A stretch of DNA of 64,000 nucleotides from Oscillospiraceae bacterium. GTDB taxonomy: Bacteria; Bacillota; Clostridia; Oscillospirales; Oscillospiraceae. Of the stretch, positions 28,192 to 38,753 are shown one piece after another. Both the position numbers and the translations under genes were made by a program. Position 1 is the stretch's first letter. Each line of letters starts with the position of its first letter. Location of the stretch: contig JAFZOI010000036.1 of assembly GCA_017550645.1 (NCBI GenBank), positions 210,533 through 274,532 on the forward strand, in the 5' to 3' direction. The notes under the pieces were generated by a model that did not search any database, had not been told where the DNA came from, and saw only the letters and a program-made list of their open reading frames with translations.

Positions 28192-29124
28192 TCAGACGGC
28201 AAGCCCCTCCGTCTCGCCGAAGCCGAGCATGACGTTCATGCACTGGACGGCCGAGCCGGAGGCTCCCTTGCCGAGATTGTCGAATCTGGAAATGAGCAGG
28301 ATGCGCTCTTCGTTGCCGCGGACGGTTATCTCCATGGCGTCGCTTCCGGAGAGACCGCCGCCGGAGAGGAACCCGTCCTCGTCCGCGCCGTCAACGAACG
28401 TCACGACCGGGCCCTTGTAGAGCTCGGCGTAGACGGCCTTGATATCGTCTATCCCCTTCCCGGGAGCGAGCTGGGACGCGAATACCGGGACGGTCGTCAT
28501 CATGCCCGCGTAGTAATCCGAGACTATCGGGCAGAAGACGGGCTCATTTTCAAGTCCGCAGACGGCCTTCATCTCGGGCAGGTGCTTGTGCTTCTGGGTG
28601 AGGCCGTACTGCCTCGGCGCGTCGAGCAGGACGTCCCGCTCCGCGGCCTCGTAGCCCGCGATCATCTTCTTGCCGCCGCCGCTGTAGCCCGTCACGCTGT
28701 GACAGGTCAGCAGAGCCGACGCGGGCAGGACGCCCGCCGCGACGAGCGGGTATACCAGCGAGATGAAGCCGGAGGCGTGACAGCCGGGATTGGCGACGCG
28801 CTTTGCGTTTTTTATGGCCTCGCGGCGCTCCGGCGAGAGCTCGGGAAAGCCGTAGGTCCAGCCGGGGGCCGTCCTGTGCGCCGTCGAGCAGTCTATTATG
28901 CGCACGGCGGGGTTCGTCGTCAATGCGGCGGCCTCGCGGGCGGCGTCGTCCGGCAGGCAGAGGATAGCCAGATCGCAGGAATTGAGCGCGTCCGCCCTCG
29001 CTGCGGCGCTCTTGCGCTCGGCCTCGGGCAGCTTTATGAGCTCTATGTCCGCGCGGCCGGCGAGCCGCTCATGTATCCGGAGGCCGGTCGTGCCCTCCGC
29101 GCCGTCTATGAAAACCTTGTACAT
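28192..29124 (-). CDS. argC: N-acetyl-gamma-glutamyl-phosphate reductase, short (type 2) form
   Basis: Reduces the acyl phosphate to N-acetylglutamate semialdehyde with NADPH. 310 residues of the shorter type: nucleotide site FIDGAEGTTGLRIHERL at the N-terminus, and the catalytic Cys in ANPGCHASGF near residue 113. Two bases from argH upstream and 28 from argJ downstream. Confidence 0.94.
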   Translation of the reverse strand: MYKVFIDGAEGTTGLRIHERLAGRADIELIKLPEAERKSAAARADALNSCDLAILCLPDDAAREAAALTTNPAVRIIDCSTAHRTAPGWTYGFPELSPERREAIKNAKRVANPGCHASGFISLVYPLVAAGVLPASALLTCHSVTGYSGGGKKMIAGYEAAERDVLLDAPRQYGLTQKHKHLPEMKAVCGLENEPVFCPIVSDYYAGMMTTVPVFASQLAPGKGIDDIKAVYAELYKGPVVTFVDGADEDGFLSGGGLSGSDAMEITVRGNEERILLISRFDNLGKGASGSAVQCMNVMLGFGETEGLAV

Positions 29125-29126
29125 GT

Positions 29127-30506
<1,380 letters not shown>

Positions 30507-30534
30507 GTCTTCCTCCTGATACGCTATACTGCGT

Positions 30535-31752
<1,218 letters not shown>

Positions 31753-31796
31753 TGCAAAAGCCTCCGCTTAAAGATTCTTTTAATGATATGTACAGC

Positions 31797-31834
31797 ATTA
31801 TACTCCTGCTTTGCGATTTGTCAATAATTATTCA
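31797..31834 (-). promoter_or_regulatory. argG promoter with overlapping ARG-box-like operator
   Basis: Minus strand: TTGACA (31824-31819), 16 bases, TATAAT (31802-31797). The 14-base TGAATAATTATTGA (31834-31821) differs by one base from the ARG-box core palindrome TGAAT-N4-ATTCA and covers the -35, the position expected for ArgR repression. argR is not in the window. Confidence 0.75.
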
Positions 31835-31880
31835 GCAAATATTGAATATTTGTTGGATTTGTTTAATTTCTCACATGTTT

Positions 31881-32041
31881 TTGACGGTTTTGTCGCATAT
31901 TCATACATTTTCGCGCCGTTTCGCGCCCGAACCGGCGCCCGGCCGGACGCAGGCGTGACGCGGAGCGGCCCGCGTATTACACTTAAGCAATTGAAGAATG
32001 GCAAAATGGCACTTGAAAGACGGCGGATTTTGTGATATGTT
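31881..32041 (+). promoter_or_regulatory. Two candidate promoters for the CoA-transferase genes
   Basis: In the 400-base gap between divergent units, plus-strand candidates are TTGACG-N17-TACATT (31881-31909) and, nearer the gene, TTGAAA-N17-TATGTT (32013-32041). Between them is a GC-rich patch (about 31915-31975) with no recognised element. The rest of the gap holds the argG promoter. Confidence 0.45.
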
Positions 32042-32153
32042 ACATAAGTATCATGCGTATTATACGCTGGGAACGGCATGTGCCTGCCGCAGCCGCACCG
32101 AGCATGGGCAGGATATGAAATAATATTCCACCACTTTTTAAGGAGGATACCAA

Positions 32154-32846
32154 ATGGCAAAAATAATCTCTGTTGAAGAAGCCATTGACATGATCCCCGA
32201 CGGCGCTTCGATAATGATCGGAGGCTTCATGGGCTGTGGCAACCCGCACAAGCTGGTCGACGCTCTGGCCAAGAGCGGCAAAGGCAACTTCACCCTCTTC
32301 TGCAACGACGGCGCAATGCCTGTCGGCCCCTGCGGCGAGGAATACTACGGCGTGGCGAAGCTCATCCACAATAAGCAGATCAAGAAGATGTACGCGACCC
32401 ACGTCGGCCTCAACCCCGAGATCGCCGAGCAGAGCAACTCCGGCGAGCTCGAGCTCATCCTCACCCCTCAGGGCTCTTACGTCGAGATGATCCGCGCCGG
32501 CGGCGCGGGCCTCGGAGCCGTCATCACCCCGACCGGCGTCGGCACCATAGTCGAGGACTATGAGCACGTCATCGGCCGCATGGAGATCGAGGGCAAGACC
32601 TACCTCATCGAGAGACCCTACCGCGCGGACTTCGCGCTCATCGCCGGATACAAGATCGATAAGGCCGGCAACATCTGGTATAAGGGCACGACGCGCTGCT
32701 TCAGCGTCGCGATGGCCACCGCGGCCGACATCGTCATCGCCGAGGCGGACAACCTCGTCGAGATCGGTGAGATCGAGCCCGAAGACGTCGTCACCCCGGG
32801 CGTCTACGTCAAGTACATCGTCGAAGGAGGAATTGAAAATGGATAA
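32154..32846 (+). CDS. atoD: Class I CoA-transferase, alpha subunit (AtoD/CtfA type)
   Basis: One half of a short-chain acyl-CoA:acetate/acetoacetate CoA-transferase. 230 residues: the CoA-binding GGFMGCGNPHKL near residue 21, GLNPEIAEQSNSGELELILTPQG-type region, and GTGV-like oxyanion-side residues. AtoD/CtfA size (about 220) fits better than glutaconate CoA-transferase A (about 320). Strong GGAGG. C-ending codon bias resembles groEL, suggesting high expression. The acyl substrate (butyrate, acetoacetate or other) is not resolved. Confidence 0.88.
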   Translation: MAKIISVEEAIDMIPDGASIMIGGFMGCGNPHKLVDALAKSGKGNFTLFCNDGAMPVGPCGEEYYGVAKLIHNKQIKKMYATHVGLNPEIAEQSNSGELELILTPQGSYVEMIRAGGAGLGAVITPTGVGTIVEDYEHVIGRMEIEGKTYLIERPYRADFALIAGYKIDKAGNIWYKGTTRCFSVAMATAADIVIAEADNLVEIGEIEPEDVVTPGVYVKYIVEGGIENG

Positions 32847-33495
32847 GGAAGAAATAAAGAGCTTTATAGCCAAGCGCGTCGCCAAGGAGATGCACGACGG
32901 AGACGTCGTCAATCTCGGCATAGGCCTCCCCACGCTCATCCCGCAGTTCCTTCCCCCCGATATCCACGTCATAATCCAGGTCGAGAACGGCGTCATCGGC
33001 ACGGGTACCGTCACCGATGAGAACATCATCCCGCACCACGCCGTCGACTCCAGCGGCGTCCCCACCGTCGCCGCTCCGCACGGCTGCTACATCGACTCGA
33101 ACACCTCCTTCTCCCTCATCCGCGGCGGTCACGTCGACTGCACCGTTCTCGGCTCGCTCGAGGTCGACGAGAAGGGCAGCCTCGCCAACTGGATAATCCC
33201 CGGCAAGAAGGTGCCCGGCATGGGCGGCGCGATGGACCTCGTCGTCGGCGCGAAGAAGGTCATAGTCGCCATGGAGCACACCAACAAGGGCAAGCCCAAG
33301 ATCCTCAAGAAGTGCACCCTTCCCCTCACCGCCGTCGAGGCCGTCGACCTGATCGTCACCGAGATGGGCGTCATGGAGATCACTCCCGAGGGCATACTCC
33401 TCACCGAGTACAACCCCGAGTTCACCCTTGAGCAGATCCAGGCCGCCACCGAGGCTCAGCTCATCATCAGCCCGAACCTCAAGCCCATGTGCTGA
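32839..33495 (+). CDS. atoA: Class I CoA-transferase, beta subunit (AtoA/CtfB type)
   Basis: 218 residues carrying the catalytic glutamate that forms the glutamyl-CoA intermediate, in VENGVIGTG near residue 47. Also seen: GIGLPTLIPQ and the GGAMDLVVGAKKVIVAMEH block. It overlaps the alpha subunit by 8 bases, and its ribosome site (AAGGAGG) lies inside the alpha gene, as expected for an obligate heteromer. A terminator follows. Confidence 0.92.
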   Translation: MDKEEIKSFIAKRVAKEMHDGDVVNLGIGLPTLIPQFLPPDIHVIIQVENGVIGTGTVTDENIIPHHAVDSSGVPTVAAPHGCYIDSNTSFSLIRGGHVDCTVLGSLEVDEKGSLANWIIPGKKVPGMGGAMDLVVGAKKVIVAMEHTNKGKPKILKKCTLPLTAVEAVDLIVTEMGVMEITPEGILLTEYNPEFTLEQIQAATEAQLIISPNLKPMC

Positions 33496-33514
33496 AGCTC
33501 AAAACAGCATAATA

Positions 33515-33551
33515 AAGCGGACCGCTGAAATTCAGCGGTCCGCTTCTTTTT
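33515..33551. terminator. Terminator between the CoA-transferase and glycyl radical enzyme genes
   Basis: 15-base arms AAGCGGACCGCTGAA (33515-33529) and TTCAGCGGTCCGCTT (33531-33545), then CTTTTT. It sits between convergent genes and probably serves both. Confidence 0.92.
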
Positions 33552-33556
33552 GTCTT

Positions 33557-35992
33557 TTACATCTGGAGCTCCGTGCGGCGGATGAGGTCGCGCTGGCCCT
33601 CGATATGCAGCTCGACGAAATAGGCCGAAAAGCCCGCGACGCGGACGATGAGGTCCTTGTATTCGTCGGGGCGCTCCATGGCGGCCTTGAGCGTCTCTGT
33701 GCCGATGACGTTTATCTGCATCTCCATGCCGCCCATCGAGAAGTACGTCTTCATAAGCTGCGAAAGCTTGACGACGCCGTCCTCCCCGTTCATGCAGGAG
33801 GGCGAGAACTTCATGTTGAAGAGCGTCCCGTTCGGGTAGTCCGTCTGGACTATGGTCGAGACAGAGTGCAGTATGGCGGTCGGGCCGGAGGTGTCCATGC
33901 CCTGCACGGCGGAGATGCCGTCCGAGAGCGGCTCGCCGCGGCGGCGGCCGTCGGGCGTGGCTATGGTCATGCGGCCGAAAATGACGTTGGTCGTGACGGG
34001 GTACAGCCCCGCGGAAAAGCGCCCGCGCGGGCCGGTCACGGCGTTGACCTCGTCGGCGAAGACCTTGGCGGCCCAAGCGGCGTACTTGTCCGCCTCGGGA
34101 TCGCCGTTGCCGTAGTGCGGAGCCTCGTTGACGATGTAGTCGTGCAGGTCCTCGTAGCCCTCCCAGTTTTTAAGGAGCGCGTCGAGAAGCTCCGCGCCGG
34201 TGCAGCGCTTGGTGTCGTAGACAAGATGCTTTATCATCTGCAGGCTGTCCGCGACGTTGCCTATGGCGATGCCCGCGATGCCGGTGGAGTTATATTTCGC
34301 GCCGCCGTACATGACGTCCATGCCCTTTTCCATGCAGCCCTCTATCGTGCAGGACGCGAGCGGGAGCGGCAGGTTCTCGCGGGCTACGTACTCGAAGCAG
34401 TTGATGCAGTTGGCGTGCCAGCGCACGAAGAATTTGACCTGCTTTTTATAGGCTTCGAGCACGTCGTCAAAGGTCTTCATGTCGCCGAGGTAGCCCGTCT
34501 CGAGCCCGACGGGGACCTCTGAGGGCGGCTGGCCGTAGCGCCCGGGCATGGGATTGATGCCGTTGTTTATCGCGAGGACGAGGGCGTTGGCCATGTTCCA
34601 GTAGCTCTCCGTCCCCGTTCCGCCGCAGGCGGGCCACTCGTCGCCGCAGCCGGAGGGCTCGACGCAGCCGATGAGCGTATAGTTGCGCGCGCTCTCGAGC
34701 GAGAGGCCGCGGCTCATCAGCGCGGGGATGATGACGTCGTCGTTTTCGAAGGTCGGGACGCCGCCGGCGCGCTTGGTCGTCTCGATGGCGGCCTCCCAGA
34801 GCTCGGGCGGGGTGTTTTTGTGTATCCTCAGCGCCTGCGGGGGATCGTGCAGGAGCAGGCGGCCGGAGGCCTGCAGCATCATGAAGGTCACGGCGTTGGA
34901 GGCGTCGTTGCCGTCCTTGTCCACGCCGCCCATGGTCATGAGCTGGCCGGAGGTATAGCCGGGGTTGGACTGCGTCGCGCCGTAGCTCCAGGGCTTGTTC
35001 ATCTCGGCGACCTTGAGATAGAGAAGGTCCATGATCTCCTGCGCGTACTCGGGCGTTATGCGCCCGGCGGCGATATCCGCCTCGTAGTACTCGCCGAGGT
35101 ACTGGTCGACGCGGCCGAAGCTTATCCCGTGCATGCAGGCGTCGAGGCACATGGCCGTCTGGTACATGAACATGGTCTGCGCGGCCTCGTAGAACGTCCG
35201 GCAGGGCTTCTCGACGCACCACGAAAGCCCGTCGGCCATCATCTCGAGCTCTGCCTTCCGCGCGGGGTCTTTTTCCGCGGCGGCCTTCTCCGCGGCGAGC
35301 GCGGCGTAGCGCTTAGTCAGCGTTATGATGCCCTCGCAGACGATGGAGACGGCTCTGTAGAAGTTGTACTGATTGACGCTGGTCCCGTAGATGCCGTTAT
35401 CCTCGAGGGCCTTCATCTTCGCCAGCGCCTCCTCGCGGATGGCGCCGAAGCCCTTTTTCATGGCGACTTTATAGCCCGCGCAGAAATGCCCGACGGGGCT
35501 CTGCGTATTGTCGGAGGCTCCGAACATGCTGACGCCGTTGCGCGTATGGGGCATGAAGCCGTCCGGCATGGCGGCGTCGGTCTTGGCCGACTGGCACTCG
35601 TGCTGCCAGAAGCCTATCGTGTCGAGGACGTACTTTCTGTCCTCCTCGGAGATGATGTAGGGGTCTATCTCGCGCGTCGAGATGTACCTGCTCTCGATCT
35701 CGTCCCTGAGCCAATTGACGCTGTTTTCCGGGTAAAGGGCGGCGGCGCGGTATTTGGCGGACTGCGCGCCGACGATGACTTCCCCGTCGTCTATGCGCAC
35801 GGGGATATTCGACAGGATGTGCCGCAGGCATTTGGCCCTGCGGAGTATGCCCGTCTGCTTTGCGTTCTCGGGGTCGGTATAGTACTCGGTTATGAGCTTA
35901 TAGCGCGCGATGCATATCTCGGGCTTTGTCTCCCTGTATTTTTTGCGCATCGCCGCCACGCGAACGGATATGGGTCTGAGCTGATATGCCAT
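33557..35992 (-). CDS. Glycyl radical enzyme, PFL-like, substrate unknown
   Basis: 811 residues with the two hallmarks of the family. The thiyl-radical Cys sits in LIGCVEPSGCG near residue 440; the GCVEP form is that of dehydratase, lyase and decarboxylase-type members, not of pyruvate formate-lyase proper. The glycyl radical loop RVAGFSAY lies near the C-terminus. A GGAKYNSTG block near 595 matches the glycerol/diol dehydratase-like branch. No radical SAM activase lies next to it, which is unusual. It is about 50 bases downstream of rqcP on the same strand, with GGGAGG ahead of the ATG. Oxygen sensitivity of this class fits an anaerobe. Confidence 0.9.
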   Translation of the reverse strand: MAYQLRPISVRVAAMRKKYRETKPEICIARYKLITEYYTDPENAKQTGILRRAKCLRHILSNIPVRIDDGEVIVGAQSAKYRAAALYPENSVNWLRDEIESRYISTREIDPYIISEEDRKYVLDTIGFWQHECQSAKTDAAMPDGFMPHTRNGVSMFGASDNTQSPVGHFCAGYKVAMKKGFGAIREEALAKMKALEDNGIYGTSVNQYNFYRAVSIVCEGIITLTKRYAALAAEKAAAEKDPARKAELEMMADGLSWCVEKPCRTFYEAAQTMFMYQTAMCLDACMHGISFGRVDQYLGEYYEADIAAGRITPEYAQEIMDLLYLKVAEMNKPWSYGATQSNPGYTSGQLMTMGGVDKDGNDASNAVTFMMLQASGRLLLHDPPQALRIHKNTPPELWEAAIETTKRAGGVPTFENDDVIIPALMSRGLSLESARNYTLIGCVEPSGCGDEWPACGGTGTESYWNMANALVLAINNGINPMPGRYGQPPSEVPVGLETGYLGDMKTFDDVLEAYKKQVKFFVRWHANCINCFEYVARENLPLPLASCTIEGCMEKGMDVMYGGAKYNSTGIAGIAIGNVADSLQMIKHLVYDTKRCTGAELLDALLKNWEGYEDLHDYIVNEAPHYGNGDPEADKYAAWAAKVFADEVNAVTGPRGRFSAGLYPVTTNVIFGRMTIATPDGRRRGEPLSDGISAVQGMDTSGPTAILHSVSTIVQTDYPNGTLFNMKFSPSCMNGEDGVVKLSQLMKTYFSMGGMEMQINVIGTETLKAAMERPDEYKDLIVRVAGFSAYFVELHIEGQRDLIRRTELQM

Positions 35993-36042
35993 TTTCCTTC
36001 CTCCCTGCCGCGATCTGATTTCCTTCCTTTGTTTTTTCCTTC

Positions 36043-36282
36043 CTATATTTCCTTATACATCGCGGGAGCGTCGTCCTTGCGCGCGTTTTCCGCAACGGAG
36101 ACGACCTCCACCTTAGCCTTCCTCTGTCCGAGCGTGAGCTCGATGACGTCGCCGGGCTTTATCTCCAGGGACGCCCGCGCCGTCCTTCCGTTGACGCTGA
36201 CGAGGCCCGCGTCGCAGGCTTCGTTGGCGACCGTGCGCCGCTTGATGAGGCGCGAGACCTTCAGATACTTATCCAGCCTCAT
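36043..36282 (-). CDS. rqcP: S4-domain RNA-binding protein RqcP (YabO)
   Basis: 79 residues: one S4 domain beginning MRLDKYLKVSRLIKRRT, which is nearly diagnostic of RqcP/YabO, with GLVSVNGRTARAS and KPGDVIEL. In Firmicutes RqcP works with RqcH on obstructed 50S subunits, stabilising the P-site tRNA during C-terminal alanine tailing. Here it is not in the usual mfd/spoVT/divIC neighbourhood but overlaps a membrane protein gene by 14 bases. Confidence 0.9.
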   Translation of the reverse strand: MRLDKYLKVSRLIKRRTVANEACDAGLVSVNGRTARASLEIKPGDVIELTLGQRKAKVEVVSVAENARKDDAPAMYKEI

Positions 36283-36817
36283 TCCCGTCCTCCTCCGTTT
36301 TTTCGTCCGTGCTCCTGAGCGGGATCCTCTTCTGGAACGAGATGAACACCGTCGTCAGCACTATCGCGAGCATGATGCAGCCTATAAAGAGCATCTCGCC
36401 CGACCTTTCGCCCTTTTTGCAGACGATGGCCGTGAAGCCTATCTCGATGAGCTCGGTCAGTATCTCGAGCCCGAGAGCGTACCACGAGGCCTTTTTCATG
36501 CGGCCGAAGCCGCGCTTATGCTGCAGAGGGGTCATCTTCCGCGCGAACGGTATCGCGTAAAAAAGGCCGGCTATGATGAAGCAAAGCGGTATCGCCAGCG
36601 CGATATACGGGATCATGACGTATATCCGCAGGACGCCCTCGGCCCCGCTCAGCCCCGCCACGACGTACGCCGCCGCGATGAGCAGAGCGAACGCGGCGCA
36701 GGCGATGCGGATGCGGAGCACGCCGTCGTTTTCCCCGTCCACATAGAGATACGGGCCCTTGTAGTCGTATTCTCCCGTGAGGCCCAGCTGCATATCGGAA
36801 AATTCTTCTTTTTTCAT
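36269..36817 (-). CDS. Four-span membrane protein, unknown function
   Basis: 182 residues with four hydrophobic helices at about 43-63, 70-97, 118-137 and 147-167, an acidic N-terminus and an acidic, charged C-terminal tail. The start at 36817 is chosen because GGAGAG precedes it and the longer frame runs into the peptidase gene. It lies 14 bases after that peptidase stop and overlaps rqcP by 14 bases, so all three are probably one transcript. Family not recognised. Confidence 0.75.
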   Translation of the reverse strand: MKKEEFSDMQLGLTGEYDYKGPYLYVDGENDGVLRIRIACAAFALLIAAAYVVAGLSGAEGVLRIYVMIPYIALAIPLCFIIAGLFYAIPFARKMTPLQHKRGFGRMKKASWYALGLEILTELIEIGFTAIVCKKGERSGEMLFIGCIMLAIVLTTVFISFQKRIPLRSTDEKTEEDGNEAG

Positions 36818-36831
36818 ATCTCTCCTCCGGC

Positions 36832-38505
36832 TCATAGCCGACCGGCCTGCGTCAGCAGGTCCTCTGCGCTGCGGCGGACGGCGGCAAGCGTCTCCGCCTC
36901 GAAGGGCGAAGGCAGCCCCGCCAGCTTCAAAAGCCCCGAAAAAGTCTCGGTGCCCCCGGCCCGCGCAAACGCGAGATAGGCATTCAAAGCATCCCGCCCG
37001 CCGCCGGCAAAGCCGAACGCGGCGGTCTGCGCAAGTCCGTAATCGATGTAGTAAAACGGTTCCTCGTATATGTGGCTCTGGCGCTGCCAGTGCTTCCCGT
37101 CGCCGAAAAAAGGCGTCTTCCCGTCGAGCCGCACCCACGGCATATACTCGCCTATGAGCGCGCGCCAGACCTCGTGCCGCTGCGCCGGCGTCAGCTCCGG
37201 GGAGTCGTAGACGGCGTGCTGGAAGGCGTCGACCATGGCGGCGTACGGGATGAGACAGACGGCCGATTCCATGTGCGTGGCTCTGTATCTTCGCGCGTCA
37301 GCTCCGAAAAACAGCTCCGCGCGCGGCATGGCGAGAAGCTCCATCGCCATGGCGCAGGTCTCCTGCGCCTCCATCGTCGGCAGGCGCAGAGCCTCCGGCC
37401 TTATATCCCTCGCGCACCACGTCGCGAAGGCGTGCCCGAGCTCGTGCGTGAGCGTCGTCACGTCGGCTCCCGTGCCCGTCAGATCGGCAAATACGAACGG
37501 CGTCCCGAATTCGGGGAGCTGCGCGCAGAAGCCTCCGCCGGATTTTTTCGCGCCCGCGTCTATGTCGAACGCGCCCGCCGTGAGCAGGCAGTCTGCAAAC
37601 TCCGCCGTCTCCGGCGAGAGCTCTCGCAGCATCGTCAGCGCCGCGTCCCGCATCTTACCGGGCTCGGCGAGGGGGTCGCCCTCCGGGTCGCGCGGGAGCG
37701 TGTCGGCAAAGTCGAGCGGGTACCTCAGCCCCGCCTCGGCGGCTTTGCGCTTATACAGCGCCTCCGCCAGCGGGACGAGCTCGCGCCTCGCAGCCTCGCG
37801 GAAGCTCTCCGCCTCCTCCCTGCCGAAGCAGCGCTCCATGCGCAGGTAAGCGAGGTCGGTGTAGCTTTTGAAGCCCAGCTTTTCCGCCTCCTCCGAACGG
37901 AGGGAGACGAGCTTGTCGAATATATCGTCGAACTTTTTCCCGTTTTTATCAAAGAAGGAGCCGACGGCGCGCCATGCCTCGTGCCTGCGCTCCGCGTCCG
38001 CCTCCTCGGCTATCGGAGCCGTCTGCGGAAGCGACAGCGTCTCGCCGAAGAGCTCTATCCGGGCTCCGTAGAGCACGTCGCAGTATTTGGCGGCGAGGGC
38101 GTTTTCCCTGCGTATCAGAGCCTCGGTCTTTTCGGAGAACGAGGCGGCCTCGGCCTCGAGGCGCTTTATGAATATATCCCCGAACCTTTCCGCGAGCTCG
38201 CCCTTGAGCGGCGAAGCGAGCACGGCGCGGGTCAGCGCAAGGCGGGCCTTTTCCTCGCGCGGGAGGGCCTTTTCGAAAAAGCGCGCCTCCTCGCGGTAAA
38301 AATCGTCGCCCGTGTCGAGAGCCTGCCGCACAGCGGCGACGGACCATGCGGTATCGAAACGCCTCACGTCGGCGTCGGCGCCCGCGATGGCGGCAGCGGC
38401 CTCCTCGACGTCTTTCGCGCGGGCCAGCCGCGAGGCGTGAGCGCGCATGGCGGCCGCGTAAGCCCGCATGTCCGGGCGGTCGTACGGGATATCCGAAAAC
38501 TTCAT
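36832..38505 (-). CDS. M3 family oligoendopeptidase (PepF-like)
   Basis: Cytosolic zinc metallopeptidase that degrades short peptides. About 557 residues, with the zinc motif HELGH in TLTHELGHAFATW near residue 357 and a downstream Glu in MEAQETCAMAMELL near 380 as the third ligand. The C-terminal FYYIDYGLAQTAAFGF region is typical of the M3B subfamily. GGAGG lies 7 bases before the ATG at 38505; in-frame upstream extension overlaps the promoter. First gene of the run with the membrane protein and rqcP. Confidence 0.92.
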   Translation of the reverse strand: MKFSDIPYDRPDMRAYAAAMRAHASRLARAKDVEEAAAAIAGADADVRRFDTAWSVAAVRQALDTGDDFYREEARFFEKALPREEKARLALTRAVLASPLKGELAERFGDIFIKRLEAEAASFSEKTEALIRRENALAAKYCDVLYGARIELFGETLSLPQTAPIAEEADAERRHEAWRAVGSFFDKNGKKFDDIFDKLVSLRSEEAEKLGFKSYTDLAYLRMERCFGREEAESFREAARRELVPLAEALYKRKAAEAGLRYPLDFADTLPRDPEGDPLAEPGKMRDAALTMLRELSPETAEFADCLLTAGAFDIDAGAKKSGGGFCAQLPEFGTPFVFADLTGTGADVTTLTHELGHAFATWCARDIRPEALRLPTMEAQETCAMAMELLAMPRAELFFGADARRYRATHMESAVCLIPYAAMVDAFQHAVYDSPELTPAQRHEVWRALIGEYMPWVRLDGKTPFFGDGKHWQRQSHIYEEPFYYIDYGLAQTAAFGFAGGGRDALNAYLAFARAGGTETFSGLLKLAGLPSPFEAETLAAVRRSAEDLLTQAGRL

Positions 38506-38542
38506 CGCGTTCCTCCGCGAAGCGTAGATTAATTTAGGATAT

Positions 38543-38571
38543 ATTATCCTCTTTTTGGAGTGCGCCGTCAA
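38543..38571 (-). promoter_or_regulatory. Promoter of the M3 peptidase gene
   Basis: Minus strand: TTGACG (38571-38566), 17 bases, GATAAT (38548-38543), about 40 bases before the start codon. Confidence 0.6.
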
Positions 38572-38653
38572 GCGCATTTTCACTTCGCGCCGTCGCATGG
38601 CTTGTGTGCGGATTATGCATTTTCAACAAAAAAACACAAAATGTGCGAAGTCC

Positions 38654-38682
38654 TTGCAAAAGCAGCGAATATGTAGTAAAAT
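38654..38682 (+). promoter_or_regulatory. Promoter of the BMP lipoprotein gene
   Basis: TTGCAA (38654-38659), 17 bases, TAAAAT (38677-38682); transcription would begin near 38689. Confidence 0.65.
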
Positions 38683-38696
38683 CCAGATATGATTTT

Positions 38697-38735
38697 TTGA
38701 ATGCGGTGAAAGTCCGCATTCAACATTTTTATTAA
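38697..38735 (+). promoter_or_regulatory. Leader hairpin with U run (possible attenuator or 5' stabiliser)
   Basis: Perfect 10-base arms TTGAATGCGG (38697-38706) and CCGCATTCAA (38714-38723) with a 7-base loop, followed by CATTTTTATT. It begins about 8 bases after the predicted start and ends about 20 bases before the ATG. No purine riboswitch core is present. Confidence 0.55.
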
Positions 38736-38753
38736 ACAGAAGGGGTACAATCG

